From NCBI RefSeq assembly GCF_001951155.1, contig NZ_CP016359.1:1822001-1886000 (forward strand): a stretch of DNA of 64,000 nt, written 5' to 3'. Position numbers and translations under genes: made by a program. The stretch comes from Christiangramia flava JLT2011 (GTDB lineage Bacteria; Bacteroidota; Bacteroidia; Flavobacteriales; Flavobacteriaceae). Below the pieces are notes generated by a model that was not told where the DNA came from, searched no databases, and saw only the letters and a list, made by a program, of their open reading frames with translations. Shown here piece after piece: positions 8,779 to 17,727 of the stretch (position 1 is the first letter of the stretch; each line of letters opens with the position of its first letter).

Positions 8779-9447
8779 TTACTGGTCGTCTAGTTGAATA
8801 GAATCAGTATTGGCTCCCAGTTTTTTCAGAATTTTTTCTACTTCTTCGGTCATTTCCGGTGGACCACACACATAGAAGCGCTTATCCAGGTCCGAAATTT
8901 CTTTTTTCAGGAAGTCTTCGTCGAGATACGCTTTGGTGTGACTGGTGTCTTCCTGGTCGGTAATCACGTAGGTTGTTTTCCCATTCATAATGCGGTCCAG
9001 CTCTTCTTTTAAGATGATATCTTTATCGGTTTTATTGGAAAAAATGAGTCGGTTGCCTTCAGTTTCACCCTTTTTTTCCAGTTCACGAAAAATAGCGAGG
9101 TAGGGAGTAATTCCTGCTCCACCGGCGATAAAATATCCCGGACCTTTATATTCAATGGCACCCCAGGTATCCCGAATGATCAACTCATCGCCCGCTTCCA
9201 GTTTGTCCAGTTGTTCGGTCACACCATCATGATCGGGATAGATCTTAATGGTAAATTGCAATTCGGGAGTTTCGTTCAGGCTGGTAAAGGTAAATGGGCG
9301 TTTTTCGTCTTTCCAGCCCTCTTTGTTGATGGAAACCTCGGTGGCGTGGCCCGGAGTAAATTCGTAACCGGAAGGTTTTTCCAGGTTGAACTGCTTGACG
9401 TCGTGGGTAATTTGGTTAATCGACTTGATTTTTACAGTATGGCTCAT
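8779..9447 (-). CDS. NAD(P)H-dependent FAD-binding oxidoreductase (ferredoxin reductase family)
   Basis: This 222-residue single-chain reductase has an N-terminal flavin-binding beta-barrel with the RPFT motif (residues 50-53). The NAD(P)-binding half shows GGAGITPY near 109 and YVCGPPEM near 192. No 2Fe-2S ferredoxin domain is attached, so it would pass electrons to a separate acceptor such as a flavodoxin or ferredoxin. It appears monocistronic. Confidence 0.88.
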   Translation of the reverse strand: MSHTVKIKSINQITHDVKQFNLEKPSGYEFTPGHATEVSINKEGWKDEKRPFTFTSLNETPELQFTIKIYPDHDGVTEQLDKLEAGDELIIRDTWGAIEYKGPGYFIAGGAGITPYLAIFRELEKKGETEGNRLIFSNKTDKDIILKEELDRIMNGKTTYVITDQEDTSHTKAYLDEDFLKKEISDLDKRFYVCGPPEMTEEVEKILKKLGANTDSIQLDDQ

Positions 9448-9548
9448 AGTTTTTCTTTTGAAGGTAACTAAATCAACTGAAATGGTTTAGCTTAAGAAGT
9501 TGAATTATAATTATTTAACCTTCCTTAAAGAAAATCTTTAGAAGTATT

Positions 9549-10988
9549 TCAAATCGTCGAAGCCTTCTTGCCAAAAACCTTTTTTAAAGCCGATCTGGCG
9601 GCATAATAGCCGCACATTCCATGAACCCCGCCGCCCGGTGGAGTAGCAGCCGAACAGATGAAAATTTTCTTATTGGGCGTGCTGTAGGGGTCCAGTTTAA
9701 TGGCTGGCCGGAAGAAAAATTGTTTCAGATCGGCCACTCCACCGGTGATTGCTCCGCCTAGATAGTTGGAGTTATCATCCTCAAACTCTTTGCAATTAGT
9801 GCTTTTCCGAGCTAGGATAAGGTCTTTAAAGCCTGGAGCAAAACGTTCGATCTGGTTTTCGATAGCGGCTGTTTGATCGAGCCTTGAACCCTGTGGAACA
9901 TGGCAATAAGCATAACCGGTATGCGAAGCCCTGGGGGCACGCGAGCGGTCTATTTCACTTTGCTGGCAGAGGATAAGAAACGGTTCATCCGCGTGTTGAC
10001 CCTTCCACACGGAGGCTTCGCTACGGGCAATTTCAGCAAAAGTCCCACCTACATGAACAGTGCTGGCTTTTTCACAATTTGGGTCTTTCCAGGGAATTGA
10101 TCCGGAAAGCGCCCAATCCAGCTTGAAAATTCCTGGCCCATACCGGTAATTTTTCAGTTTCTTGGTATAGGAATTCGGAAGTTGATCCTGGGCAATTTTG
10201 ATCAACTGGGCAGGACTGGTATCGAAAAGATAACAGGAAGCTTCGGGTAGCTGACCAAAATTTTCGACTCTGAAGGAAGTCTGGATCTCTCCGCCTAGCT
10301 TTAAAAAATAGTTTTTGAGGGCCACGGCTAAATTTTCGGTCCCTCCCTTAATCACCGGCCATGTTGCGAGATGGCCCTGGATGACGAACATCATTCCTAC
10401 AGCCGCCGTTAATCTTTTGGATAGCGGAAGTATGCTGTGTCCAGCACAACCGGCAAAAAGAGCCTTTGCCCGGTTGGTCACCAGGTTTTTCTGAACAAAA
10501 TTTTCAGCTGATTGCAAACCTTTGATACCGAAATTAGCCAATAAAAAGGGATTTTTCGGAAATTGCAATGGTGCCATCCCAGCGCGGAGCAGCTTTTCAC
10601 CGTGTTCTACGAAATAGCTGAAGGAGTTCTTCCAGTTTTCATTATCTAGTCCCAATTCCGCAGAGGTCTTCTCAATCGACTGATAGAGCATGGCTGCCGG
10701 TTCGTTTTCCAGAGGATGGGCCACAGAAATTTCCGGGTGTATCCATTCGAGACCGAAATCGGTAAGCGGTAAGGTTTTGAAATACGGCGAAAGATAACCG
10801 GCAGGATGAACCGCCGAGCAATGATCATGGATGAAACCTGGAAGCGTGTACGAACCTGAACGCATTCCGCCGCCAATAGTTTCCTGTGCTTCCAGGATCA
10901 AAACCTGAAGACCCTGTCGACTCATTTCAATACCGGCTGCCAGACCGTTTGGACCAGAGCCAATTATAACCGCATCATATTTTCGCAT
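9549..10988 (-). CDS. Phytoene desaturase-like FAD-dependent oxidoreductase
   Basis: This 479-residue flavoprotein has the N-terminal dinucleotide-binding motif IIGSGPNGLAAG (residues 8-19) followed by EAQETIGGGMRSG. The C-terminal FAD motif is ATPPGGGVHGMCGYYAA. This matches the CrtI/carotene isomerase/PYROXD2 superfamily. No other carotenoid genes are nearby, so a desaturase role is not shown. The closest group by pattern is the PYROXD2-like set of NAD(P)/FAD oxidoreductases. Confidence 0.85.
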   Translation of the reverse strand: MRKYDAVIIGSGPNGLAAGIEMSRQGLQVLILEAQETIGGGMRSGSYTLPGFIHDHCSAVHPAGYLSPYFKTLPLTDFGLEWIHPEISVAHPLENEPAAMLYQSIEKTSAELGLDNENWKNSFSYFVEHGEKLLRAGMAPLQFPKNPFLLANFGIKGLQSAENFVQKNLVTNRAKALFAGCAGHSILPLSKRLTAAVGMMFVIQGHLATWPVIKGGTENLAVALKNYFLKLGGEIQTSFRVENFGQLPEASCYLFDTSPAQLIKIAQDQLPNSYTKKLKNYRYGPGIFKLDWALSGSIPWKDPNCEKASTVHVGGTFAEIARSEASVWKGQHADEPFLILCQQSEIDRSRAPRASHTGYAYCHVPQGSRLDQTAAIENQIERFAPGFKDLILARKSTNCKEFEDDNSNYLGGAITGGVADLKQFFFRPAIKLDPYSTPNKKIFICSAATPPGGGVHGMCGYYAARSALKKVFGKKASTI

Positions 10989-11171
10989 GGGAGGAAACTA
11001 CTCTATTTGCTAAAAATAAGGACTCCATTTGACAATTTTGCAGGAAATTTTAACAGGTGTTTGATCCGCCTATGCATTACATCTAATATTCTTCGCCTTC
11101 AACGATTTGATTTCTTAATAAGGCTATAAAATGCTAAATTATAGTCAGTTATAACCTTAAAACTTTAGCGT

Positions 11172-11315
11172 ATGGAACTTTTTACCGATTTCTTGCACAA
11201 CTACAAACATTCTTTAGAAGGAGTTCATCCGGTTGTTAAAATCATGGCGACCATTACCTTGGCATTTATTTTAGTCGCGGTGGTAAGTGCGGTCATCAAT
11301 GTTTTAGCCTCGTAA
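11172..11315 (+). CDS. Small single-span membrane protein (47 aa)
   Basis: This short frame opens at ATG 11172 and encodes a polar N-terminus (MELFTDFLHNYKHSLEG) and one hydrophobic helix (about residues 23-45, ending VLAS). It sits alone in a 550-bp space with an inverted repeat (11351-11360 with 11373-11381) downstream that could act as a weak terminator. The composition fits a real bacterial small membrane protein. No family is recognised. Confidence 0.55.
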   Translation: MELFTDFLHNYKHSLEGVHPVVKIMATITLAFILVAVVSAVINVLAS

Positions 11316-11448
11316 TACCTTCTGAAGCAAGAACGCCTATAACTTCACGAAATCTCTGTTCCGATTTATGGAAACAGAGATGAGGCCTATTGCCTTTCTC
11401 TCACTGCAGCCTATTAAACGGTCTAAATTAGGACCTCAGATATTTCCA

Positions 11449-11539
11449 TTGTAAATTTTTTGTAAAGTATGCTTGACATTCAATCTTTAAATTTATATTT
11501 GTAAAATAAACTTTACAATTAATCAAATTTTATTTACAA
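11449..11539 (+). promoter_or_regulatory. Promoter with five TTGTAAA operator heptamers
   Basis: A -33 TTG (11473-11475) and a perfect -7 TATATTTG (11494-11501) are 18 nt apart. Five exact copies of TTGTAAA or its complement surround them. They lie at 11449-11455, 11460-11466 and 11499-11505 in the forward sense, and at 11512-11518 and 11533-11539 in reverse. The copies at 11499 and 11512 form a perfect inverted repeat with a 6-nt spacer that overlaps the -7 element. This arrangement suggests autorepression by the HTH protein encoded second in the operon. Confidence 0.7.
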
Positions 11540-11937
11540 TGACTTACATCACTTTACAGAAGAAGCGTACCAAAAAGCTCGCGATGTGGACGGGTTTATG
11601 GGTATTCAGCTTAACCCTGGCAATATTTGGGTCAGAATTTTTATGGAACGATAATAAGGTTCTAACGATCATTTTCATTTTAATAAACCTGGGTGTAGGA
11701 ATTATGATGATCCGGGCGAACATCCAGTATGTGAAATCTCTGGACGAATTACAGAGGCTTATTGCGTTACAGGCAATGGGAATTGCCCTTGGCGTCGCAG
11801 TAGTTGGCGGAATTACCTATTCGGCGCTTGATGTGACGAACGTGATTGGATTTGATGCTGAGATCAGTCACCTGGTTTTACTCGTGGGAATATCCTATTT
11901 AATCTCTATTGTTCGATCACACTTCCAGTTCAAATGA
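11539..11937 (+). CDS. Four-helix membrane protein paired with an HTH regulator
   Basis: This 132-residue protein has hydrophobic segments at about residues 16-32, 40-58, 75-95 and 105-125. A conserved-looking cytoplasmic segment (SLDELQRLIALQAMG) lies before helix 3. It overlaps the regulator gene by 4 bp (ATGA). Two-gene cassettes of a small membrane protein and a YozG-like HTH protein are common in many bacteria, and their function is poorly known. Confidence 0.8.
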   Translation: MTYITLQKKRTKKLAMWTGLWVFSLTLAIFGSEFLWNDNKVLTIIFILINLGVGIMMIRANIQYVKSLDELQRLIALQAMGIALGVAVVGGITYSALDVTNVIGFDAEISHLVLLVGISYLISIVRSHFQFK

Positions 11938-12128
11938 AAAACCGACTCAAAGTACTCCGTGCAGAAAAGGATATGACCCAGGCAGAACTGGCAGAAAAAG
12001 CCGGTGTTTCCCGCCAAACCATCAATGCTATTGAAAAAGGCAAGTTTGATCCCAGTTTGCCTCTGGCCTTTCGGTTCTCGCAATTATTCAAATTGCAAAT
12101 CGAAGAGATCTTTCAGTTTGAGGAATAA
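11934..12128 (+). CDS. Small XRE/YozG-like helix-turn-helix regulator
   Basis: This 64-residue protein is a bare HTH domain. The pattern MTQAELAEKAGVSRQTINAIEKGK (residues 14-37) is the helix-turn-helix, with the recognition helix at SRQTINAIE. No sensor domain is attached. It probably binds the TTGTAAA repeats upstream of its own operon, though that link is inferred from position. Confidence 0.92.
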   Translation: MKNRLKVLRAEKDMTQAELAEKAGVSRQTINAIEKGKFDPSLPLAFRFSQLFKLQIEEIFQFEE

Positions 12129-12138
12129 AATTTGTTAA

Positions 12139-12152
12139 CTAAAACGATTTAG
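12139..12152 (+). promoter_or_regulatory. CG-centred palindrome upstream of the GH106-like gene
   Basis: CTAAAACGATTTAG has 7-bp half sites that match at six of seven positions around a central CG. LacI-family operators have this form. It lies 26 bp before the start codon of the glycosidase. No LacI-type gene is in the window, so the assignment is weak. Confidence 0.25.
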
Positions 12153-12178
12153 CGTAGATTTAAGAAAGTTTAACACGA

Positions 12179-15007
12179 ATGGATAGAAAAGATTTTCTCC
12201 AATTATCAGCACTTTCTTCATTAGGCATATCATTTTTTAGTTATACCAATTCCTATTCAAAAATTTTTCCGAGTGAATCTGATATTAGCGTGGATCATTT
12301 TAAAAAATTCCAGGACCCTGAAAATAAATTTAGGCCATTTGTAAGATGGTGGTGGAATGGGGATAAACTGCGTAAGGAAGAATTGCTTCGGGAATTGGAT
12401 GTTCTTCAGGCCGCTGGTATTGGAGGAGTAGAGATTAACCCTATTAAATTTCCCGAGCGAACAAATGACCTTGGCATTTCTTCTTTAGAATGGCTGGGAG
12501 ACGAATGGCTGGAAATGTTAGAATTTACTGTAAATGAGGCCAAAAAACGTGGACTAATTTGTGATATGATCGTGGGTTCAGGCTGGCCGTTTGGAGGAGA
12601 ATTTTTAAAAAAAGAAGAGCAAATTCAGCTAATGGCATTGGGAACTCGTAGCCTGCAAGCCAATACAGATTATTCCATACCAGTGACTGATATTCTAGAT
12701 GAAGTAAGTCCGAAGATCTATTCTCCCCACTCCAACAGTTTTAAGGAACTACATATGGTAAAGCTTGCTCCACAAAACCTAAATACTACCAATTTTGCAA
12801 TAGATATTCAACCAGATGCAGAGGGGATGATCAGGATCCAGGCTCAGAAAACCCCCAAAGAGCTTTATTATCTGGTGAAAATCACCGGTTATATGGCGGT
12901 GATCAATGGTGCGCCAGGAGCAAATGGTCCGGTCCTGAATCACTTCAATGAGTCTGCAATACAGAACTATTTTGAAAGAATGTCTAAAAGACTCACTGAA
13001 AAGCTCGGCAATTTTGGCAATTATTTCCGGGCGTTTTTTACAGATAGTATTGAACTTGAAGGGGCTAATTGGAATGAAGATTTTCCAGAAGTTTTTAAGG
13101 AACGTTTCGGTTATGACCTCGAAAAATACCTGCCGTTTTTGCTCTTTAAGATCGGGCATATGGGAAATCCCGTGCAAGAGGATTATGGAGCGAAATTTTC
13201 AGATGAATTTCAGGAGAAGATTAACAGGGTTCGCTATGATTTTGAAACCCTAAAAAATGATCTTTTCCGTGAGCGATTCATAGAACCTTTTACAAACTGG
13301 TGTCATCTTCACGGGGTACAGTCAAGGATGCAGGCCTACGGAAGGGAATGTCATCCCCTGGAAAGCAGTATGCATATTGATATTCCTGAAAATGAAACCT
13401 GGATGGGAAATAGCGCAGGGGCGGTATTTTCCGATGAAAATTACCGGGAGGGTCGTGCCTATACGATGATCAATAAATTTGTTTCCAGTGGTGCCCGGTT
13501 TGCTGGTAAAAAACTGGTGAGTTGCGAAGAGATTACCAATACAAATCGTGTTTTTACTACAACGCTGGAAGAGATTAAGATTGCTGGAGATCAGAGTATT
13601 TTGTCTGGTGTCACTCATTCTATATTGCATGGATTCAATTACAGTCCGCCTGAAGCACCATTTCCAGGCTGGATTCGATATGGTACATTTTTGAATGAGC
13701 GCAATACCTGGTGGCCCTATTTCAGAAAATGGGCAGATTATAAAGCAAGGTTATATGCTATTTTCCAGAATACGGAACTCCATTCAGATATCGCAATTTT
13801 GCATCCCATAGCAGATCTTTGGAAAATACATGGGCCCATGCGCGATCCTTTTCCGGAAATGGCGTATCCTTCCTATCAGCATCAGGTTTGGGAAGCCATT
13901 CAACAGTGCGGAAATTCGGCAGATTATATCAGCGAAAAAATCATTCAACAATCACAGATCCAACCGAAGCAAATTGTCTACAACGAAAGAAAGTATCGCG
14001 TGCTAATGTTGTTGGATGTGGTAAGTATGCTGCCAGAAACCGCCCGGAAAATTGCTGAATTTCAAAGACAGGGAGGGAAAATTATTTTCGTGGGTCAAAA
14101 ACCAACTCAAACGGCAATGCTTCAACAGGCTGAAGAAAATAGGAAGATTGCGGAAATTTTTGAAGCTTTCCCAGATGATTCTAAAACCGGGATAGTAGAT
14201 AGACCTCAAAAAGATTTTATTAGCTGGTATCAAAATATTCAGAAGCGTTTCGGAATCGATCCAGGTATTCAGATCTCAAAACCAAATAAATTTTTGAGTC
14301 ACATTAGGTATGGTTCTGACGCAGCCGACTATTATTTTTTTGTCAATTATAATCAGTCTGAATCACAGGAAACAGATCTTATATTCCATAGTTCCCGAAA
14401 GGTTGCTGAAGTTTGGGACCCCGAAACCGGAGAGAAGTTCCGTATAAAATTGGCTGCAAACGGTTCTTATTTGCTGAAACTCGGCCCGGCTGAATCAAAA
14501 CTAATAGTACTTCGGGATCAATGGACAACCGAAGAATTTGTGTCAGAAATGGGAATTTTAACCGAAATGGAAAAGATTAATGGCCCATGGAAAATCAAAT
14601 TGCATAAAGTGGATGGAAATTTGCAAAATCGGGAATGGCCACTTTTGAAAGATTTAAAGGAAACGGATGATCTTCAAAATTTTTCGGGTACTCTATTGTA
14701 TCAAACCAATTTTGATTTTGGCGCAGATGCTGGTCAATATTTCTTGGATCTAGGTAAAGTTTACGGAATTTCAGAAGTTATCCTGAATGGAAACAAATTG
14801 GGGAGTGTCTGGTACGGCAAACATCAATATCGTTTAGGGAAGGCCTTGAGAATAGGCAGTAATCAACTACAGGTTCAAATTACAACAACTTTGGGAAATT
14901 ATATGAAATCATTAAAAGATAACCCGGTTGCCCAGGGATGGACCTCTTACCAGAAATTGCAATCTTCCGGAATGATTGGACCGGTAAGGATTTATACCGT
15001 CTCTTAA
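12179..15007 (+). CDS. Glycoside hydrolase, GH106-like (alpha-L-rhamnosidase type)
   Basis: This 942-residue enzyme has an N-terminal export signal that resembles a Tat signal but with RK in place of RR (MDRKDFLQLSALSSLG). The diagnostic start of the catalytic module is present: RPFVRWWWNGD (residues 52-62) and ELDVLQAAGIGGVEINP (72-88). The C-terminal part (LYQTNFDF, LDLGKVYGISEVILNG) is a galactose-binding-like beta-sandwich. GH106 enzymes remove alpha-L-rhamnose from plant or algal polysaccharides. No SusC/SusD pair, sulfatase or other rhamnogalacturonan enzyme flanks it, so it is an orphan. Exact substrate specificity cannot be read from the sequence. Confidence 0.8.
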   Translation: MDRKDFLQLSALSSLGISFFSYTNSYSKIFPSESDISVDHFKKFQDPENKFRPFVRWWWNGDKLRKEELLRELDVLQAAGIGGVEINPIKFPERTNDLGISSLEWLGDEWLEMLEFTVNEAKKRGLICDMIVGSGWPFGGEFLKKEEQIQLMALGTRSLQANTDYSIPVTDILDEVSPKIYSPHSNSFKELHMVKLAPQNLNTTNFAIDIQPDAEGMIRIQAQKTPKELYYLVKITGYMAVINGAPGANGPVLNHFNESAIQNYFERMSKRLTEKLGNFGNYFRAFFTDSIELEGANWNEDFPEVFKERFGYDLEKYLPFLLFKIGHMGNPVQEDYGAKFSDEFQEKINRVRYDFETLKNDLFRERFIEPFTNWCHLHGVQSRMQAYGRECHPLESSMHIDIPENETWMGNSAGAVFSDENYREGRAYTMINKFVSSGARFAGKKLVSCEEITNTNRVFTTTLEEIKIAGDQSILSGVTHSILHGFNYSPPEAPFPGWIRYGTFLNERNTWWPYFRKWADYKARLYAIFQNTELHSDIAILHPIADLWKIHGPMRDPFPEMAYPSYQHQVWEAIQQCGNSADYISEKIIQQSQIQPKQIVYNERKYRVLMLLDVVSMLPETARKIAEFQRQGGKIIFVGQKPTQTAMLQQAEENRKIAEIFEAFPDDSKTGIVDRPQKDFISWYQNIQKRFGIDPGIQISKPNKFLSHIRYGSDAADYYFFVNYNQSESQETDLIFHSSRKVAEVWDPETGEKFRIKLAANGSYLLKLGPAESKLIVLRDQWTTEEFVSEMGILTEMEKINGPWKIKLHKVDGNLQNREWPLLKDLKETDDLQNFSGTLLYQTNFDFGADAGQYFLDLGKVYGISEVILNGNKLGSVWYGKHQYRLGKALRIGSNQLQVQITTTLGNYMKSLKDNPVAQGWTSYQKLQSSGMIGPVRIYTVS

Positions 15008-15014
15008 ATTATGA

Positions 15015-15050
15015 AATAGAAAAGCCGTATTTTCATGCGGCTTTTCTATT
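15015..15050. terminator. Bidirectional intrinsic terminator
   Basis: The arms 15015-15027 and 15038-15050 form a perfect 13-bp stem (AATAGAAAAGCCG and its complement) with a 10-nt loop. The A- and T-rich outer ends suit termination from both convergent genes. Confidence 0.85.
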
Positions 15051-15066
15051 CCTCTTGAGGCTTGAT

Positions 15067-16482
15067 TTATAAAAGTGTAGAAGGACAAACGTAATCAGAT
15101 ACCGGTAATCCTGCTTCTTTGATAGCTTTAAATCCATCGATCACATCGCTGAAATTATCCCATCCTCGTTGCTGTAATATGGAAGCGGCGATCATGCTTC
15201 GGTAGCCCCCCGCACAATGCAGGACGAAAAATTCATTTTTTGCGAACTGGTCTAAATGCTGATTGATCTGGTTTAAAGGAACATTTATGGCATCGAGCAG
15301 GTGTTCTGAATCGTATTCGCTCTTTTTACGAACATCTATGACTTTGATTTTTTGTTCGGAAAGCAGCTTTTTAAGTTCTTCAGCCGTGATGCGATTGATC
15401 TTTTCAGTTGCAAGTCCAGCTCTCTTCCAGCTTCCAAGGCCGTTTTTCAGGTATCCGCGGGTATTGTCATATCCTACCCGGGATAGGCGGGTGATCGCTT
15501 CTTCTTCACGACCAATTTCAGTAACCAGTAAGATGGGTGTTTCCAGGTCAGGGATCAGTTCTCCAACCCAAGGAGCAAAATTGCCATCCAGCCCGATATT
15601 GATACTGCCGGGAATATGTCCTTCCGCAAAATTTTCGGCATCACGGGTATCCAGGACCAGTGCTTCCAGCTCTCCGGCTGCAACCTCGAATTCCGCAGGT
15701 TTTAACGGAGTCGCAGCCTGTTTCATGATCTCATCAAAGCTTTCGTAACCCCCAATGTTCATTAACACGTTTTGAGGGAAATAACCCGGCGGCGTGGTAA
15801 GTCCGGTAAGCAATTCCTGGATAAACTCTTCCCTGGTCATATCGGCACGAAGGGCGTAATTGGTCTTTTTCTGATTGCCCAGAGTATCGGTGGTTTCCTT
15901 GCTCATCTTCTTTCCGCAGGCTGAACCCGCGCCGTGATTGGGATACACGATCAGATCATCTCTTAGAGGCATGATCTTATTGCGCAGGGAATCGTAGAGA
16001 TGACCGGCCAGTTTTTCTTCGGTTAGATCGGCCACCACATGTTGGGCGAGGTCCGGACGGCCAACATCTCCAATGAACAGCGTGTCGCCGGTGATGATGC
16101 CGTGTTCTTTCATATTATCGTCTACCAGCAGGTAGGTGGTGCTTTCCATGGTATGCCCGGGGGTATGGATCGCTTTAACCTTGTAGTTCCCAATGGCAAA
16201 AAGCTGTCCATCTTCTGCAATGATAGCCTCATAATTGGGTTTGGCACCGGGACCAAAAACGATCTGTGCCCCGGTTTTTTTCTGAAGATCGAGATGACCG
16301 CTCACAAAATCGGCATGAAAATGCGTTTCAAAAACGTATTTGATCTTTGCATTGTCTTTTTTTGCACGATCGATGTATGGCTGAACTTCTCTCAGCGGGT
16401 CAAAAATTGCAGCTTCTCCATTGCTTTCTATATAATAAGCGGCATGGGCGAGGCATCCGGTATATATCTGTTCTATTTTCAT
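15067..16482 (-). CDS. MBL-fold hydrolase with two rhodanese domains (persulfide dioxygenase-like)
   Basis: This 471-residue protein has an ETHE1-like metallo-beta-lactamase domain (THFHADF near residue 54, HTPGHTM near 111, GDTLFIGDVGRPDL near 137, YPNHGAGSACG near 190). Two rhodanese domains follow. Only the second keeps the persulfide cysteine (LHCAGGYRS, near 434). The first has VTEIGREEE and is inactive-looking. Such fusions oxidise glutathione or other persulfides and relay sulfane sulfur. It lies downstream of the cbb3 assembly genes on the same strand with a 77-bp gap and no clear terminator between. Confidence 0.88.
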   Translation of the reverse strand: MKIEQIYTGCLAHAAYYIESNGEAAIFDPLREVQPYIDRAKKDNAKIKYVFETHFHADFVSGHLDLQKKTGAQIVFGPGAKPNYEAIIAEDGQLFAIGNYKVKAIHTPGHTMESTTYLLVDDNMKEHGIITGDTLFIGDVGRPDLAQHVVADLTEEKLAGHLYDSLRNKIMPLRDDLIVYPNHGAGSACGKKMSKETTDTLGNQKKTNYALRADMTREEFIQELLTGLTTPPGYFPQNVLMNIGGYESFDEIMKQAATPLKPAEFEVAAGELEALVLDTRDAENFAEGHIPGSINIGLDGNFAPWVGELIPDLETPILLVTEIGREEEAITRLSRVGYDNTRGYLKNGLGSWKRAGLATEKINRITAEELKKLLSEQKIKVIDVRKKSEYDSEHLLDAINVPLNQINQHLDQFAKNEFFVLHCAGGYRSMIAASILQQRGWDNFSDVIDGFKAIKEAGLPVSDYVCPSTLL

Positions 16483-16559
16483 GTTGTTGAATTTTAGATT
16501 GTTATACTATAAATTTAATTCGGGTTTTGAGTTTCTGAAGCTACTTCTGTTACACAGCA

Positions 16560-17267
16560 TCAATGACAATTGATGGCTGCTCCAACCTGTTGAACGGCCA
16601 CATTTTCGCCAGGTGACAAAAACGGAATTTCCAGTCCCAGTCCCCGAATGATAAACCAGCACGCCACCGCAAAAGTCATAATAGGAATCAGTCGTACCAG
16701 GCGTTTTCGAAGGTTTTGATTCAGGATCGTTCCGAGCCATATCGCTGTGGTCATCAACGGGATGGTTCCTATTCCGAAGAGCATCATATACAGTGAGCTT
16801 TCCAGTAAACTGGCGGTAGCGATCGCTCCGAATACTGCCATATAAACCAGTCCGCAGGGCAGCAGTCCATTCAGAACTCCCACCAGAAAAAAGGTTTCCG
16901 GCTTTTTCTTTTTCAGTTCCTGGCCCAACTTGTTCCTGATGTTTCCTGCTAGTGACCAGAGTTTTCCGTTAAACTGCATCCTGTCTGGATTCAGTTTTGG
17001 GATGAGCACAAAAACGAGCATGATAACGCCTACTGCGATCGATAACTCCTGCTGAACTCCGAAAAGGGCAAAGCCGCTTCCCAGCAATCCAACCAATAAT
17101 CCAAGACTGGCATAGCTCAGTAGTCTGCCAAGGTGGTAGAGCCCGGTTTGCAGTAATTTTTTTGCGGGATGTTTTCGGTCCAGCGGAAGGAGGAAGGCAA
17201 TGGGCCCGCACATTCCCACGCAATGAAGACTACCGAATATTCCCAATATGACAGCAGAAAGTAACAT
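16560..17267 (-). CDS. TauE/SafE-like membrane protein of the cbb3 assembly cluster
   Basis: This 235-residue protein has about six transmembrane segments. It shows the motifs SLHCVGMCGPIAF (residues 13-25) and NGLLPCGLVYMA (near 133). The paired Cys motifs resemble the DsbD/CcdA-like transporters that work in cytochrome c or copper handling. Its start codon overlaps the CcoH stop by one base. Proteins of this type occupy the same position in other Bacteroidota cbb3 clusters, which suggests a role in oxidase maturation. Confidence 0.82.
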   Translation of the reverse strand: MLLSAVILGIFGSLHCVGMCGPIAFLLPLDRKHPAKKLLQTGLYHLGRLLSYASLGLLVGLLGSGFALFGVQQELSIAVGVIMLVFVLIPKLNPDRMQFNGKLWSLAGNIRNKLGQELKKKKPETFFLVGVLNGLLPCGLVYMAVFGAIATASLLESSLYMMLFGIGTIPLMTTAIWLGTILNQNLRKRLVRLIPIMTFAVACWFIIRGLGLEIPFLSPGENVAVQQVGAAINCH

Positions 17268-17722
17268 CAGTACACCAGTTCTTTTTTATAGAGGAATTCT
17301 TTGCCTTCATAATTCCAGAAAACGATGAGGTTCCATCTTCCCGGCTGAAGCAGCTTTGCGGGAATCACAATTTCAGCATTTTCAGGTTGCCTGAGCTGGT
17401 AGTTGAAATCCAATTGCTTGTTCGAAGGCCTATACAGGCTAATCCTGCCCTCGATCTTTTCCGGGTCCATTCCCGAAGGAAAATGAAACTTCAGTCCCTC
17501 CCGTTTTTTTTCAAGGATCGCGGGGCTTGGAAGGCGCTGCAGGTTCTGTTCTGCATCAATGTCGTTCTGGTAGTGCAATTCTGCCGCATAATAATCTTCG
17601 GTAACCAGGTCGTGCTCATATTTTGCACTGGTAAGCATCGTGGTTACGAGAAAGAGTATGAAAGAAACGAACAAAATCATCCCGATCGCCAGTCCTGTTC
17701 CCCAGTTGAATTTCGTTTTCAT
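17267..17722 (-). CDS. ccoH: FixH/CcoH-like cbb3 oxidase assembly protein
   Basis: This 151-residue protein has one N-terminal transmembrane helix (residues 10-32) and a soluble periplasmic beta-rich domain. It shows the family segment EDYYAAELHYQNDID (near residue 42). CcoH/FixH stabilises the assembling cbb3 oxidase in the inner membrane. It lies 5 bp after ccoG and overlaps the TauE-like gene. Confidence 0.88.
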   Translation of the reverse strand: MKTKFNWGTGLAIGMILFVSFILFLVTTMLTSAKYEHDLVTEDYYAAELHYQNDIDAEQNLQRLPSPAILEKKREGLKFHFPSGMDPEKIEGRISLYRPSNKQLDFNYQLRQPENAEIVIPAKLLQPGRWNLIVFWNYEGKEFLYKKELVY

Positions 17723-17727
17723 GAGTT

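Noticed and set aside
16559..16576. Inverted repeat CATCAAT/ATTGATG at the end of the TauE-like gene
   Set aside because: The 7-bp AT-rich stem has no T-tract in either direction and overlaps coding sequence, so it is not called as a terminator.
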